Below, piece after piece: positions 26,716 through 41,924 of a stretch of DNA of 64,000 nucleotides (the first letter of the stretch is position 1; each line of letters opens with the position of its first letter). Source of the stretch: Amaranthus tricolor (lineage: Eukaryota; Streptophyta; Magnoliopsida; Caryophyllales; Amaranthaceae); the NCBI RefSeq assembly GCF_026212465.1, contig NC_080057.1:9163398-9227397 (forward strand), given 5' to 3'. Made by a program: the position numbers and the translations under genes. The notes beneath the pieces were generated by a model, which was given only the letters and a program-made list of their open reading frames with translations, searched no databases and was not told where the DNA came from.

Positions 26716-28184
26716 AATGAACAAGGATTAATGATTAATGAAGAATGAACGATGAAGAATGAACAAGGATTAATGGTCAATGACGAATGAACGATGAAGA
26801 ATGAACAAGGATCAATGATCAATGAAGAATGATCGATGAAGAATGAACAAGGATTAATGGTCAATGACGAATGAACGATGAAGAATGAACAAGGATCAAT
26901 GATCAATGAAGAATGAACGATGAAGAATGAACAAGGATCAATGCTCAATGAAGAATGAACGATGAAGAATGAACAAGGATCAATTATCAATGACAAATGA
27001 ACGATGAAGAATGAACAAGGATCAATGATCAATGAAGAATGAACGATGAAGAATGAACAAGGATCAATGATCAATGAAGAATGAACGATGAAGAATGAAC
27101 AAGGATCAATGATCAATGAAGAATGAACGATGAAGAATGAACAAGGATTAATGATCAATGAAGAATGAACAAGGATCAATGATCAATGAAGAATGAACAA
27201 GGATCAATGATCAATGAAGAATGAACGATGAAGAATAAACAAGGATCAATGATCAATGAAGAATGAACGATGAAGAATGAACAAGGATCAATGATCAATG
27301 AAGAATGAACGATGAAGAATGAACAAGGATCAATGATCAATGAAGAATGAACGATGAAGAATGAACAAGGATCAATGATCAATGAAGAATGAACGTTGAA
27401 GAATGAACAAGGATCAATGATCAATGAAGAATGAACGATGAAGAATGAACAAGGATCAATGATCAATGAAGAATGAACAAGGATCAATGATAAATGAAGA
27501 ATGAACGATGAAGAATGAACAAGGATTAATGGTCAATGACGAATGAACGATGAAGAATGAACAAGGATCAATGATCAATGAAGAATGAACGATGAAGAAT
27601 GAACAAGGATCAATGATCAATGAAGAATGAACGATGAAGAATGAACAAGGATCAATGATCAATGAAGAATGAACGATGAAGAATGAACAAGGATCAATGA
27701 TCAATGAAGAATGAACGATGAAGAATGAACAAGGATCAATGATCAATGAAGAATGAACGATGAAGAATGAACAAGGATTAATGATCAATGAAGAATGAAC
27801 AAGGATCAATGATCAATGAAGAATGAACAAGGATCAATGATCAATGAAGAATGAACGATGAAGAATGAACAAGGATCAATGATCAATGAAGAATGAACGA
27901 TGAAGAATGAACAAGGATCAATGGTCAATGACGAATGAACGATGAAGAATGAACAAGGATCAATGATCAATGAAGAATGAACGATGAAGAATGAACAAGG
28001 ATCAATGATCAATGAAGAATGAACGATGAAGAATCAACAAGGATTAATGATCAATGAAGAATGAACAAGGATCAATGATCAATGAAGAATGAACAAGGAT
28101 CAATGATCAATGAAGAATGAACAAGGATCAATGATCAATGAAGAATGAACGATGAAGAATGAACAAGGATCAATGATCAATGAA

Positions 28185-28202
28185 GAATAAATGATCAATG
28201 AA
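28185..28202. repeat. 18-bp truncated unit
   Basis: It lies in a third copy of the 4,304-5,0xx stretch. Edges at 27,806 and 28,216 match 4,304 and 4,714 at offset 23,502, and this unit matches 4,683 at the same offset. Confidence 0.86.
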
Positions 28203-28986
28203 GAATGAACAAGGATCAATGATCAATGAAGAATGAACAAGGATCAATGATCAATGAAGAATGAACGATGAAGAATGAACAAGGATCAATGATCAATGAA
28301 GAATGAACAATGAAGAATGAACAAGGATCAATGATCAATGAAGAATGAAAGATGAAGAATGAACAAGGATCAATGATCAATGAAGAATGAACGATGAAGA
28401 ATGAACAAGGATCAATGATCAATGAAGAATGAACGATGAAGAATGAACAAGGATCAATGATCAATGAAGAATGAACGATGAAGAATGAACAAGGATTAAT
28501 GATCAATGAAGAATGAACAAGGATCAATGATCAATGAAGAATGAACAAGGATCAATGATCAATGAAGAATGAACGATGAAGAATGAACAAGGATCAATGA
28601 TCAATGAAGAATGAACGATGAAGAATGAACAAGGATTAATGATCAATGAAGAATGAACGATGAAGAATGAACAAGGATTAATGGTCAATGAAGAATGAAC
28701 GATGAAGAATGAACAAGGATCAATGATTAATGAAGAATGAATGATAAAGAATGCACAAGGATCAATGATCAATGAAGAATGAACGATGAAGAATGAACAA
28801 GGATCAATAGTCAATGACGAATGAATGATGAAGAATGAACAAGGATCAATGATCAATGAAGAATGAACGATGAAGAATGAACAAGGATCAATGATCAATG
28901 AAGAATGAACAATGAAGAATGAACAAGGATCAATGATCAATGAAGAATGAAAGATGAAGAATGAACAAGGATCAATGATCAATGAA

Positions 28987-29004
28987 GAATAAATGATCAA
29001 TGAA
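28987..29004. repeat. 18-bp truncated unit
   Basis: It is the duplicate of 24,892-24,909 at offset 4,095, and of 6,297 at offset 22,690. Confidence 0.87.
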
Positions 29005-30800
29005 GAATGAACAAGGATCAATGATCAATGAAGAATGAACAAGGATCAATGATCAATGAAGAATGAACGATGAAGAATGAACAAGGATCAATGATCAATG
29101 AAGAATGAACAATGAAGAATGAACAAGGATCAATGATCAATGAAGAATGAAAGATGAAGAATGAACAAGGATCAATGATCAATGAAGAATGAACGATGAA
29201 GAATGAACAAGGATCAATGATCAATGAAGAATGAACGATGAAGAATGAACAAGGATCAATGATCAATGAAGAATGAACGATGAAGAATGAACAAGGATTA
29301 ATGATCAATGAAGAATGAACAAGGATCAATGATCAATGAAGAATGAACAAGGATCAATGATCAATGAAGAATGAACGATGAAGAATGAACAAGGATCAAT
29401 GATCAATGAAGAATGAACGATGAAGAATGAACAAGGATCAATGATCAATGAAGAATGAACGATGAAGAATGAACAAGGATCAATGATCAATGAAGAATGA
29501 ACGATGAAGAATGAACAAGGATCAATGATCAATGAAGAATGAACGTTGAAGAATGAACAAGGATCAATGATCAATGAAGAATGAACGATGAAGAATGAAC
29601 AAGGATCAATGATCAATGAAGAATGAACAAGGATCAATGATAAATGAAGAATGAACGATGAAGAATGAACAAGGATTAATGGTCAATGACGAATGAACGA
29701 TGAAGAATGAACAAGGATCAATGATCAATGAAGAATGAACGATGAAGAATGAACAAGGATCAATGGTCAATGAAGAATGAACGATGAAGAATGAACAAGG
29801 ATCAATGATCAATGAAGAATGAACGATGAAGAATGAACAAGGATCAATGATCAATGAAGAATGAACGATGAAGAATGAACAAGGATCAATGATCAATGAA
29901 GAATGAACGATGAAGAATGAACAAGGATCAATGATCAATGAAGAATGAACAAGGATCAATGATAAATGAAGAATGAACGATGAAGAATGAACAAGGATTA
30001 ATGGTCAATGACGAATGAACGATGAAGAATGAACAAGGATCAATGATCAATGAAGAATGAACGATGAAGAATGAACAAGGATCAATGATCAATGAAGAAT
30101 GAACGATGAAGAATGAACAAGGATCAATGGTCAATGACGAATGAACGATGAAGAATGAACAAGGATCAATGATCAATGAAGAATGAACGATGAAGAATGA
30201 ACAAGGATTAATGATCAATGAAGAATGAACGATGAAGAATGAACAAGGATTAATGGTCAATGACGAATGAACGATGAAGAATGAACAAGGATCAATGATT
30301 AATGAAGAATGAATGATAAAGAATGCACAAGGATCAATGATCAATGAAGAATGAACGATGAAGAATGAACAAGGATCAATAGTCAATGACGAATGAACGA
30401 TGAAGAATGAACAAGGATCAATGATCAATGAATAATGAACGATGAAGAATGAACAAGGATCAATGATGAATGAAGAATGAACGATGAAGAATGAACAAGA
30501 ATCAATGATCAATGAAGAATGAACGATGAAGAATGAACAAGGATCAATGATCAATGAAGAATGAACAAGGATCAATGATAAATGAAGAATGAACGATGAA
30601 GAATGAACAAGGATTAATGGTCAATGACGAATGAACGATGAAGAATGAACAAGGATCAATGATCAATGAAGAATGAACGATGAAGAATGAACAAGGATCA
30701 ATGATCAATGAAGAATGAACGATGAAGAATGAACAAGGATCAATGGTCAATGACGAATGAACGATGAAGAATGAACAAGGATCAATGATCAATGAAGAAT

Positions 30801-30810
30801 GAACGTGAAG
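30801..30810. other. Single-base deletion (AACGTGAAG), duplicate of 26,710
   Basis: It is the same missing A as at 26,710, at offset 4,095. A chance coincidence at the matching position is unlikely. Confidence 0.88.
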
Positions 30811-33664
30811 AATGAACAAGGATTAATGATTAATGAAGAATGAACGATGAAGAATGAACAAGGATTAATGGTCAATGACGAATGAACGATGAAGAATGAA
30901 CAAGGATCAATGATCAATGAAGAATGATCGATGAAGAATGAACAAGGATTAATGGTCAATGACGAATGAACGATGAAGAATGAACAAGGATCAATGATCA
31001 ATGAAGAATGAACGATGAAGAATGAACAAGGATCAATGCTCAATGAAGAATGAACGATGAAGAATGAACAAGGATCAATTATCAATGACAAATGAACGAT
31101 GAAGAATGAACAAGGATCAATGATCAATGAAGAATGAACGATGAAGAACGAACAAGGATCAATGATCAATGAAGAATGAACGATGAAGAATGAACAAGGA
31201 TCAATGATCAATGAAGAATGAACGATGAAGAATGAACAAGGATTAATGATCAATGAAGAATGAACAAGGATCAATGATCAATGAAGAATGAACAAGGATC
31301 AATGATCAATGAAGAATGAACGATGAAGAATAAACAAGGATCAATGATCAATGAAGAATGAACGATGAAGAATGAACAAGGATCAATGATCAATGAAGAA
31401 TGAACGATGAAGAATGAACAAGGATCAATGATCAATGAAGAATGAACGATGAAGAATGAACAAGGATCAATGATCAATGAAGAATGAACGTTGAAGAATG
31501 AACAAGGATCAATGATCAATGAAGAATGAACGATGAAGAATGAACAAGGATCAATGATCAATGAAGAATGAACAAGGATCAATGATAAATGAAGAATGAA
31601 CGATGAAGAATGAACAAGGATTAATGGTCAATGACGAATGAACGATGAAGAATGAACAAGGATCAATGATCAATGAAGAATGAACGATGAAGAATGAACA
31701 AGGATCAATGATCAATGAAGAATGAACGATGAAGAATGAACAAGGATCAATGATCAATGAAGAATGAACGATGAAGAATGAACAAGGATCAATGATCAAT
31801 GAAGAATGAACGATGAAGAATGAACAAGGATCAATAATCAATGAAGAATGAACGATGAAGAATGAACAAGGATCAATGATCCATGAAGAATGAACAAGGA
31901 TCAATGATAAATGAAGAATGAACGATGAAGAATGAACAAGGATTAATGGTCAATGACGAATGAACGATGAAGAATGAACAAGGATCAATGATCAATGAAG
32001 AATGAACGATGAAGAATGAACAAGGATCAATGATCAATGAAGAATGAACGATGAAGAATGAACAAGGATTAATGATCAATGAAGAATGAACGATGAAGAA
32101 TGAACAAGGATTAATGATTAATGAAGAATGAACGATGAAGAATGAACAAGGATTAATGGTCAATGACGAATGAACGATGAAGAATGAACAAGGATCAATG
32201 ATCAATGAAGAATGATCGATGAAGAATGAACAAGGATTAATGGTCAATGACGAATGAACGATGAAGAATGAACAAGGATCAATGATCAATGAAGAATGAA
32301 CGATGAAGAATGAACAAGGATCAATGCTCAATGAAGAATGAACGATGAAGAATGAACAAGGATCAATTATCAATGACAAATGAACGATGAAGAATGAACA
32401 AGGATCAATGATCAATGAAGAATGAACGATGAAGAATGAACAAGGATCAATGATCAATGAAGAATGAACGATGAAGAATGAACAAGGATCAATGATCAAT
32501 GAAGAATGAACGATGAAGAATGAACAAGGATCAATGATCAATGAAGAATGAACGTTGAAGAATGAACAAGGATCAATGATCAATGAAGAATGAACGATGA
32601 AGAATGAACAAGGATCAATGATCAATGAAGAATGAACAAGGATCAATGATAAATGAAGAATGAACGATGAAGAATGAACAAGGATTAATGGTCAATGACG
32701 AATGAACGATGAAGAATGAACAAGGATCAATGATCAATGAAGAATGAACGATGAAGAATGAACAAGGATCAATGATCAATGAAGAATGAACGATGAAGAA
32801 TGAACAAGGATCAATGATCAATGAAGAATGAACGATGAAGAATGAACAAGGATCAATGATCAATGAAGAATGAACGATGAAGAATGAACAAGGATCAATA
32901 ATCAATGAAGAATGAACGATGAAGAATGAACAAGGATCAATGATCCATGAAGAATGAACAAGGATCAATGATAAATGAAGAATGAACGATGAAGAATGAA
33001 CAAGGATTAATGGTCAATGACGAATGAACGATGAAGAATGAACAAGGATCAATGATCAATGAAGAATGAACGATGAAGAATGAACAAGGATCAATGATCA
33101 ATGAAGAATGAACGATGAAGAATGAACAAGGATCAATGGTCAATGACGAATGAACGATGAAGAATGAACAAGGATCAATGATCAATGAAGAATGAACGAT
33201 GAAGAATGAACAAGGATTAATGATCAATGAAGAATGAACGATGAAGAATGAACAAGGATTAATGATTAATGAAGAATGAACGATGAAGAATGAACAAGGA
33301 TTAATGGTCAATGACGAATGAACGATGAAGAATGAACAAGGATCAATGATCAATGAAGAATGATCGATGAAGAATGAACAAGGATTAATGATCAATGAAG
33401 AATGAACGATGAAGAATGAACAAGGATTAATGGTCAATGACGAATGAACGATGAAGAATGAACAAGGATCAATGATCAATGAAGAATGAACGATGAAGAA
33501 TGAACAAGGATCAATGCTCAATGAAGAATGAACGATGAAGAATGAACAAGGATCAATGATCAATGAAGAATGAACGATGAAGAATGAACAAGGATCAATG
33601 ATCAATGAAGAATGAACGATGAAGAATGAACAAGGATTAATGATCAATGAAGAATGAACAAGGA

Positions 33665-34266
33665 TCAATGATCAATGAAGAATGAACAAGGATCAATTAT
33701 CAATGACAAATGAACGATGAAGAATGAACAAGGATCAATGATCAATGAAGAATGAACGATGAAGAATGAACAAGGATCAATGATCAATGAAGAATGAACG
33801 ATGAAGAATGAACAAGGATTAATGATCAATGAAGAATGAACGATGAAGAATGAACAAGGATTAATGATTAATGAAGAATGAACGATGAAGAATGAACAAG
33901 GATTAATGGTCAATGACGAATGAACGATGAAGAATGAACAAGGATCAATGATCAATGAAGAATGATCGATGAAGAATGAACAAGGATTAATGATCAATGA
34001 AGAATGAACGATGAAGAATGAACAAGGATTAATGGTCAATGACGAATGAACGATGAAGAATGAACAAGGATCAATGATCAATGAAGAATGAACGATGAAG
34101 AATGAACAAGGATCAATGCTCAATGAAGAATGAACGATGAAGAATGAACAAGGATCAATGATCAATGAAGAATGAACGATGAAGAATGAACAAGGATCAA
34201 TGATCAATGAAGAATGAACGATGAAGAATGAACAAGGATTAATGATCAATGAAGAATGAACAAGGA
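33665..34266. repeat. 602-bp tandemly duplicated block
   Basis: The block (13x42 + 2x28 bp) repeats the variant order of the DNA immediately to its left at a 602-bp offset: TAATGATC, TAATGATTAATG, TAATGGTC, GATCGATG, TAATGATC, TAATGGTC, GCTC and the closing 28-bp pair. It is absent from the corresponding place in zone B's first copy (before 10,724). Confidence 0.8.
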
Positions 34267-34680
34267 TCAATGATCAATGAAGAATGAACAAGGATCAATT
34301 ATCAATGACAAATGAACGATGAAGAATGAACAAGGATCAATGATCAATGAAGAATGAACGATGAAGAATGAACAAGGATCAATGATCAATGAAGAATGAA
34401 CGATGAAGAATGAACAAGGATCAATGATCAATGAAGAATGAACGATGAAGAATGAACAAGGATTAATGATCAATGAAGAATGAACAAGGATCAATGATCA
34501 ATGAAGAATGAACAAGGATCAATGATCAATGAAGAATGAACGATGAAGAATGAACAAGGATCAATGATCAATGAAGAATGAACGATGAAGAATGAACAAG
34601 GATCAATGATCAATGAAGAATGAACGATGAAGAATGAACAAGGATCAATGATCAATGAAGAATGAACGATGAAGAATGAA

Positions 34681-34690
34681 CAAGGATAAA
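34681..34690. other. Private C-to-A change (AAGGATAAATG)
   Basis: AAGGATCAATG has become AAGGATAAATG. The counterpart near 11,138 at offset 23,543 is unchanged, so this is a recent substitution. Confidence 0.8.
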
Positions 34691-36996
34691 TGATCAATGA
34701 AGAATGAACGTTGAAGAATGAACAAGGATCAATGATCAATGAAGAATGAACGATGAAGAATGAACAAGGATCAATGATCAATGAAGAATGAACGATGAAG
34801 AATGAACAAGGATCAATGATCAATGAAGAATGAACGATGAAGAATGAACAAGGATCAATGATCAATGAAGAATGAACGTTGAAGAATGAACAAGGATCAA
34901 TGATCAATGAAGAATGAACGATGAAGAATGAACAAGGATCAATGATCAATGAAGAATGAACAAGGATCAATGATAAATGAAGAATGAACGATGAAGAATG
35001 AACAAGGATTAATGGTCAATGACGAATGAACGATGAAGAATGAACAAGGATCAATGATCAATGAAGAATGAACGATGAAGAATGAACAAGGATCAATGAT
35101 CAATGAAGAATGAACGATGAAGAATGAACAAGGATCAATGATCAATGAAGAATGAACGATGAAGAATGAACAAGGATCAATGATCAATGAAGAATGAACA
35201 AGGATCAATGATAAATGAAGAATGAACGATGAAGAATGAACAAGGATTAATGGTCAATGACGAATGAACGATGAAGAATGAACAAGGATCAATGATCAAT
35301 GAAGAATGAACGATGAAGAATGAACAAGGATCAATGATCAATGAAGAATGAACGATGAAGAATGAACAAGGATCAATGATCAATGAAGAATGAACGATGA
35401 AGAATGAACAAGGATCAATGATCCATGAAGAATGAACAAGGATCAATGATAAATGAAGAATGAACGATGAAGAATGAACAAGGATTAATGGTCAATGACG
35501 AATGAACGATGAAGAATGAACAAGGATCAATGATCAATGAAGAATGAACGATGAAGAATGAACAAGGATCAATGATCAATGAAGAATGAACGATGAAGAA
35601 TGAACAAGGATCAATGGTCAATGACGAATGAACGATGAAGAATGAACAAGGATCAATGATCAATGAAGAATGAACGATGAAGAATGAACAAGGATTAATG
35701 ATCAATGAAGAATGAACGATGAAGAATGAACAAGGATTAATGATTAATGAAGAATGAACGATGAAGAATGAACAAGGATTAATGGTCAATGACGAATGAA
35801 CGATGAAGAATGAACAAGGATCAATGATCAATGAAGAATGATCGATGAAGAATGAACAAGGATTAATGGTCAATGACGAATGAACGATGAAGAATGAACA
35901 AGGATCAATGATCAATGAAGAATGAACGATGAAGAATGAACAAGAATCAATGCTCAATGAAGAATGAACGATGAAGAATGAACAAGGATCAATTATCAAT
36001 GACAAATGAACGATGAAGAATGAACAAGGATCAATGATCAATGAAGAATGAACGATGAAGAATGAACAAGGATCAATGATCAATGAAGAATGAACGATGA
36101 AGAATGAACAAGGATCAATGATCAATGAAGAATGAACGATGAAGAATGAACAAGGATTAATGATCAATGAAGAATGAACAAGGATCAATGATCAATGAAG
36201 AATGAACAAGGATCAATGATCAATGAAGAATGAACGATGAAGAATGAACAAGGATCAATGATCAATGAAGAATGAACGATGAAGAATGAACAAGGATCAA
36301 TGATCAATGAAGAATGAACGATGAAGAATGAACAAGGATCAATGATCAATGAAGAATGAACGATGAAGAATGAACAAGGATCAATGCTCAATGAAGAATG
36401 AACGATGAAGAATGAACAAGGATCAATTATCAATGACAAATGAACGATGAAGAATGAACAAGGATCAATGATCAATGAAGAATGAACGATGAAGAATGAA
36501 CAAGGATCAATGATCAATGAAGAATGAACGATGAAGAATGAACAAGGATCAATGATCAATGAAGAATGAACGATGAAGAATGAACAAGGATCAATGATCA
36601 ATGAAGAATGAACGTTGAAGAATGAACAAGGATCAATGATCAATGAAGAATGAACGATGAAGAATGAACAAGGATCAATGATCAATGAAGAATGAACAAG
36701 GATCAATGATAAATGAAGAATGAACGATGAAGAATGAACAAGGATTAATGGTCAATGACGAATGAACGATGAAGAATGAACAAGGATCAATGATCAATGA
36801 AGAATGAACGATGAAGAATGAACAAGGATCAATGATCAATGAAGAATGAACGATGAAGAATGAACAAGGATCAATGATCAATGAAGAATGAACGATGAAG
36901 AATGAACAAGGATCAATGATCAATGAAGAATGAACGATGAAGAATGAACAAGGATCAATAATCAATGAAGAATGAACGATGAAGAATGAACAAGGA

Positions 36997-38774
36997 TCAA
37001 TGATCCATGAAGAATGAACAAGGATCAATGATAAATGAAGAATGAACGATGAAGAATGAACAAGGATTAATGGTCAATGACGAATGAACGATGAAGAATG
37101 AACAAGGATCAATGATCAATGAAGAATGAACGATGAAGAATGAACAAGGATCAATGATCAATGAAGAATGAACGATGAAGAATGAACAAGGATCAATGGT
37201 CAATGACGAATGAACGATGAAGAATGAACAAGGATCAATGATCAATGAAGAATGAACGATGAAGAATGAACAAGGATTAATGATCAATGAAGAATGAACG
37301 ATGAAGAATGAACAAGGATTAATGATTAATGAAGAATGAACGATGAAGAATGAACAAGGATTAATGGTCAATGACGAATGAACGATGAAGAATGAACAAG
37401 GATCAATGATCAATGAAGAATGATCGATGAAGAATGAACAAGGATTAATGGTCAATGACGAATGAACGATGAAGAATGAACAAGGATCAATGATCAATGA
37501 AGAATGAACGATGAAGAATGAACAAGGATCAATGCTCAATGAAGAATGAACGATGAAGAATGAACAAGGATCAATTATCAATGACAAATGAACGATGAAG
37601 AATGAACAAGGATCAATGATCAATGAAGAATGAACGATGAAGAATGAACAAGGATCAATGATCAATGAAGAATGAACGATGAAGAATGAACAAGGATCAA
37701 TGATCAATGAAGAATGAACGATGAAGAATGAACAAGGATTAATGATCAATGAAGAATGAACAAGGATCAATGATCAATGAAGAATGAACAAGGATCAATG
37801 ATCAATGAAGAATGAACGATGAAGAATGAACAAGGATCAATGATCAATGAAGAATGAACGATGAAGAATGAACAAGGATCAATGATCAATGAAGAATGAA
37901 CGATGAAGAATGAACAAGGATCAATGATCAATGAAGAATGAACGATGAAGAATGAACAAGGATCAATGATCAATGAAGAATGAACGTTGAAGAATGAACA
38001 AGGATCAATGATCAATGAAGAATGAACGATGAAGAATGAACAAGGATCAATGATCAATGAAGAATGAACGATGAAGAATGAACAAGGATCAATGATCAAT
38101 GAAGAATGAACGATGAAGAATGAACAAGGATCAATGATCAATGAAGAATGAACGTTGAAGAATGAACAAGGATCAATGATCAATGAAGAATGAACGATGA
38201 AGAATGAACAAGGATCAATGATCAATGAAGAATGAACAAGGATCAATGATAAATGAAGAATGAACGATGAAGAATGAACAAGGATTAATGGTCAATGACG
38301 AATGAACGATGAAGAATGAACAAGGATCAATGATCAACGAAGAATGAACGATGAAGAATGAACAAGGATCAATGATCAATGAAGAATGAACGATGAAGAA
38401 TGAACAAGGATCAATGATCAATGAAGAATGAACGATGAAGAATGAACAAGGATCAATGATCAATGAAGAATGAACAAGGATCAATGATAAATGAAGAATG
38501 AACGATGAAGAATGAACAAGGATTAATGGTCAATGACGAATGAACGATGAAGAATGAACAAGGATCAATGATCAATGAAGAATGAACGATGAAGAATGAA
38601 CAAGGATCAATGATCAATGAAGAATGAACGATGAAGAATGAACAAGGATCAATGATCAATGAAGAATGAACGATGAAGAATGAACAAGGATCAATGATCA
38701 ATGAAGAATGAACGATGAAGAATGAACAAGGATCAATAATCAATGAAGAATGAACGATGAAGAATGAACAAGGA
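36997..38774. repeat. 1,778-bp higher-order unit, copy 1
   Basis: This is the first rung of a four-rung ladder. It contains TAATGGTC, GGTC, TAATGATC, TAATGATTAATG, GATCGATG, GCTC, CAATTATC, two AACGTTG-containing sub-blocks and ATAATC, and ends at the GATCCATG edge. Confidence 0.87.
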
Positions 38775-40552
38775 TCAATGATCCATGAAGAATGAACAAG
38801 GATCAATGATAAATGAAGAATGAACGATGAAGAATGAACAAGGATTAATGGTCAATGACGAATGAACGATGAAGAATGAACAAGGATCAATGATCAATGA
38901 AGAATGAACGATGAAGAATGAACAAGGATCAATGATCAATGAAGAATGAACGATGAAGAATGAACAAGGATCAATGGTCAATGACGAATGAACGATGAAG
39001 AATGAACAAGGATCAATGTTCAATGAAGAATGAACGATGAAGAATGAACAAGGATTAATGATCAATGAAGAATGAACGATGAAGAATGAACAAGGATTAA
39101 TGATTAATGAAGAATGAACGATGAAGAATGAACAAGGATTAATGGTCAATGACGAATGAACGATGAAGAATGAACAAGGATCAATGATCAATGAAGAATG
39201 ATCGATGAAGAATGAACAAGGATTAATGGTCAATGACGAATGAACGATGAAGAATGAACAAGGATCAATGATCAATGAAGAATGAACGATGAAGAATGAA
39301 CAAGGATCAATGCTCAATGAAGAATGAACGATGAAGAATGAACAAGGATCAATTATCAATGACAAATGAACGATGAAGAATGAACAAGGATCAATGATCA
39401 ATGAAGAATGAACGATGAAGAATGAACAAGGATCAATGATCAATGAAGAATGAACGATGAAGAATGAACAAGGATCAATGATCAATGAAGAATGAACGAT
39501 GAAGAATGAACAAGGATTAATGATCAATGAAGAATGAACAAGGATCAATGATCAATGAAGAATGAACAAGGATCAATGATCAATGAAGAATGAACGATGA
39601 AGAATGAACAAGGATCAATGATCAATGAAGAATGAACGATGAAGAATGAACAAGGATCAATGATCAATGAAGAATGAACGATGAAGAATGAACAAGGATC
39701 AATGATCAATGAAGAATGAACGATGAAGAATGAACAAGGATCAATGATCAATGAAGAATGAACGTTGAAGAATGAACAAGGATCAATGATCAATGAAGAA
39801 TGAACGATGAAGAATGAACAAGGATCAATGATCAATGAAGAATGAACGATGAAGAATGAACAAGGATCAATGATCAATGAAGAATGAACGATGAAGAATG
39901 AACAAGGATCAATGATCAATGAAGAATGAACGTTGAAGAATGAACAAGGATCAATGATCAATGAAGAATGAACGATGAAGAATGAACAAGGATCAATGAT
40001 CAATGAAGAATGAACAAGGATCAATGATAAATGAAGAATGAACGATGAAGAATGAACAAGGATTAATGGTCAATGACGAATGAACGATGAAGAATGAACA
40101 AGGATCAATGATCAATGAAGAATGAACGATGAAGAATGAACAAGGATCAATGATCAATGAAGAATGAACGATGAAGAATGAACAAGGATCAATGATCAAT
40201 GAAGAATGAACGATGAAGAATGAACAAGGATCAATGATCAATGAAGAATGAACAAGGATCAATGATAAATGAAGAATGAACGATGAAGAATGAACAAGGA
40301 TTAATGGTCAATGACGAATGAACGATGAAGAATGAACAAGGATCAATGATCAATGAAGAATGAACGATGAAGAATGAACAAGGATCAATGATCAATGAAG
40401 AATGAACGATGAAGAATGAACAAGGATCAATGATCAATGAAGAATGAACGATGAAGAATGAACAAGGATCAATGATCAATGAAGAATGAACGATGAAGAA
40501 TGAACAAGGATCAATAATCAATGAAGAATGAACGATGAAGAATGAACAAGGA
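38775..40552. repeat. 1,778-bp higher-order unit, copy 2
   Basis: It repeats the preceding unit at 1,778 bp, with an A-to-T change (AATGTTCAATG) at about 39,018 that copy 1 lacks. The next unit carries the same change at about 40,796. Confidence 0.87.
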
Positions 40553-41924
40553 TCAATGATCCATGAAGAATGAACAAGGATCAATGATAAATGAAGAATG
40601 AACGATGAAGAATGAACAAGGATTAATGGTCAATGACGAATGAACGATGAAGAATGAACAAGGATCAATGATCAATGAAGAATGAACGATGAAGAATGAA
40701 CAAGGATCAATGATCAATGAAGAATGAACGATGAAGAATGAACAAGGATCAATGGTCAATGACGAATGAACGATGAAGAATGAACAAGGATCAATGTTCA
40801 ATGAAGAATGAACGATGAAGAATGAACAAGGATTAATGATCAATGAAGAATGAACGATGAAGAATGAACAAGGATTAATGATTAATGAAGAATGAACGAT
40901 GAAGAATGAACAAGGATTAATGGTCAATGACGAATGAACGATGAAGAATGAACAAGGATCAATGATCAATGAAGAATGATCGATGAAGAATGAACAAGGA
41001 TTAATGGTCAATGACGAATGAACGATGAAGAATGAACAAGGATCAATGATCAATGAAGAATGAACGATGAAGAATGAACAAGGATCAATGCTCAATGAAG
41101 AATGAACGATGAAGAATGAACAAGGATCAATTATCAATGACAAATGAACGATGAAGAATGAACAAGGATCAATGATCAATGAAGAATGAACGATGAAGAA
41201 TGAACAAGGATCAATGATCAATGAAGAATGAACGATGAAGAATGAACAAGGATCAATGATCAATGAAGAATGAACGATGAAGAATGAACAAGGATTAATG
41301 ATCAATGAAGAATGAACAAGGATCAATGATCAATGAAGAATGAACAAGGATCAATGATCAATGAAGAATGAACGATGAAGAATGAACAAGGATCAATGAT
41401 CAATGAAGAATGAACGATGAAGAATGAACAAGGATCAATGATCAATGAAGAATGAACGATGAAGAATGAACAAGGATCAATGATCAATGAAGAATGAACG
41501 ATGAAGAATGAACAAGGATCAATGATCAATGAAGAATGAACGTTGAAGAATGAACAAGGATCAATGATCAATGAAGAATGAACGATGAAGAATGAACAAG
41601 GATCAATGATCAATGAAGAATGAACAAGGATCAATGATAAATGAAGAATGAACGATGAAGAATGAACAAGGATTAATGGTCAATGACGAATGAACGATGA
41701 AGAATGAACAAGGATCAATGATCAATGAAGAATGAACGATGAAGAATGAACAAGGATCAATGATCAATGAAGAATGAACGATGAAGAATGAACAAGGATC
41801 AATGATCAATGAAGAATGAACGATGAAGAATGAACAAGGATCAATGATCAATGAAGAATGAACGATGAAGAATGAACAAGGATCAATAATCAATGAAGAA
41901 TGAACGATGAAGAATGAACAAGGA
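40553..41924. repeat. 1,372-bp higher-order unit, copy 3
   Basis: This is the same unit shortened by 406 bp (9x42 + 28), having lost one AACGTTG-containing sub-block. It still carries the AATGTTCAATG variant of copy 2, so it descends from that copy. Confidence 0.86.

Larger units (their letters stand above)
24890..27735. repeat. 4,095-bp-offset duplication, copy 1
   Basis: The series from the truncated unit at 24,892 through the 1-bp deletion at 26,710 and the GAATAAACAAGG variant at 27,235 is repeated 4,095 bp downstream (28,987; 30,805; 31,330). The copies part at about 27,735/31,830, where copy 2 has ATAATC. Confidence 0.86.
18325..31270. repeat. Zone A, second, expanded copy
   Basis: It contains the same family-A markers as 1-8,371, including GAATTAATG near 19,043 and GAAAGATG near 22,738, 23,457 and 25,055. 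It then continues into a further 4,095-bp duplication that zone A's first copy does not have. The GATCCATG marker is absent throughout. Confidence 0.85.
28985..31830. repeat. 4,095-bp-offset duplication, copy 2
   Basis: This is the second copy of 24,890-27,735 and begins with the truncated unit at 28,987. Private changes include AAGAATC near 30,498 and GAAGAACGAAC at about 31,149. Confidence 0.86.
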
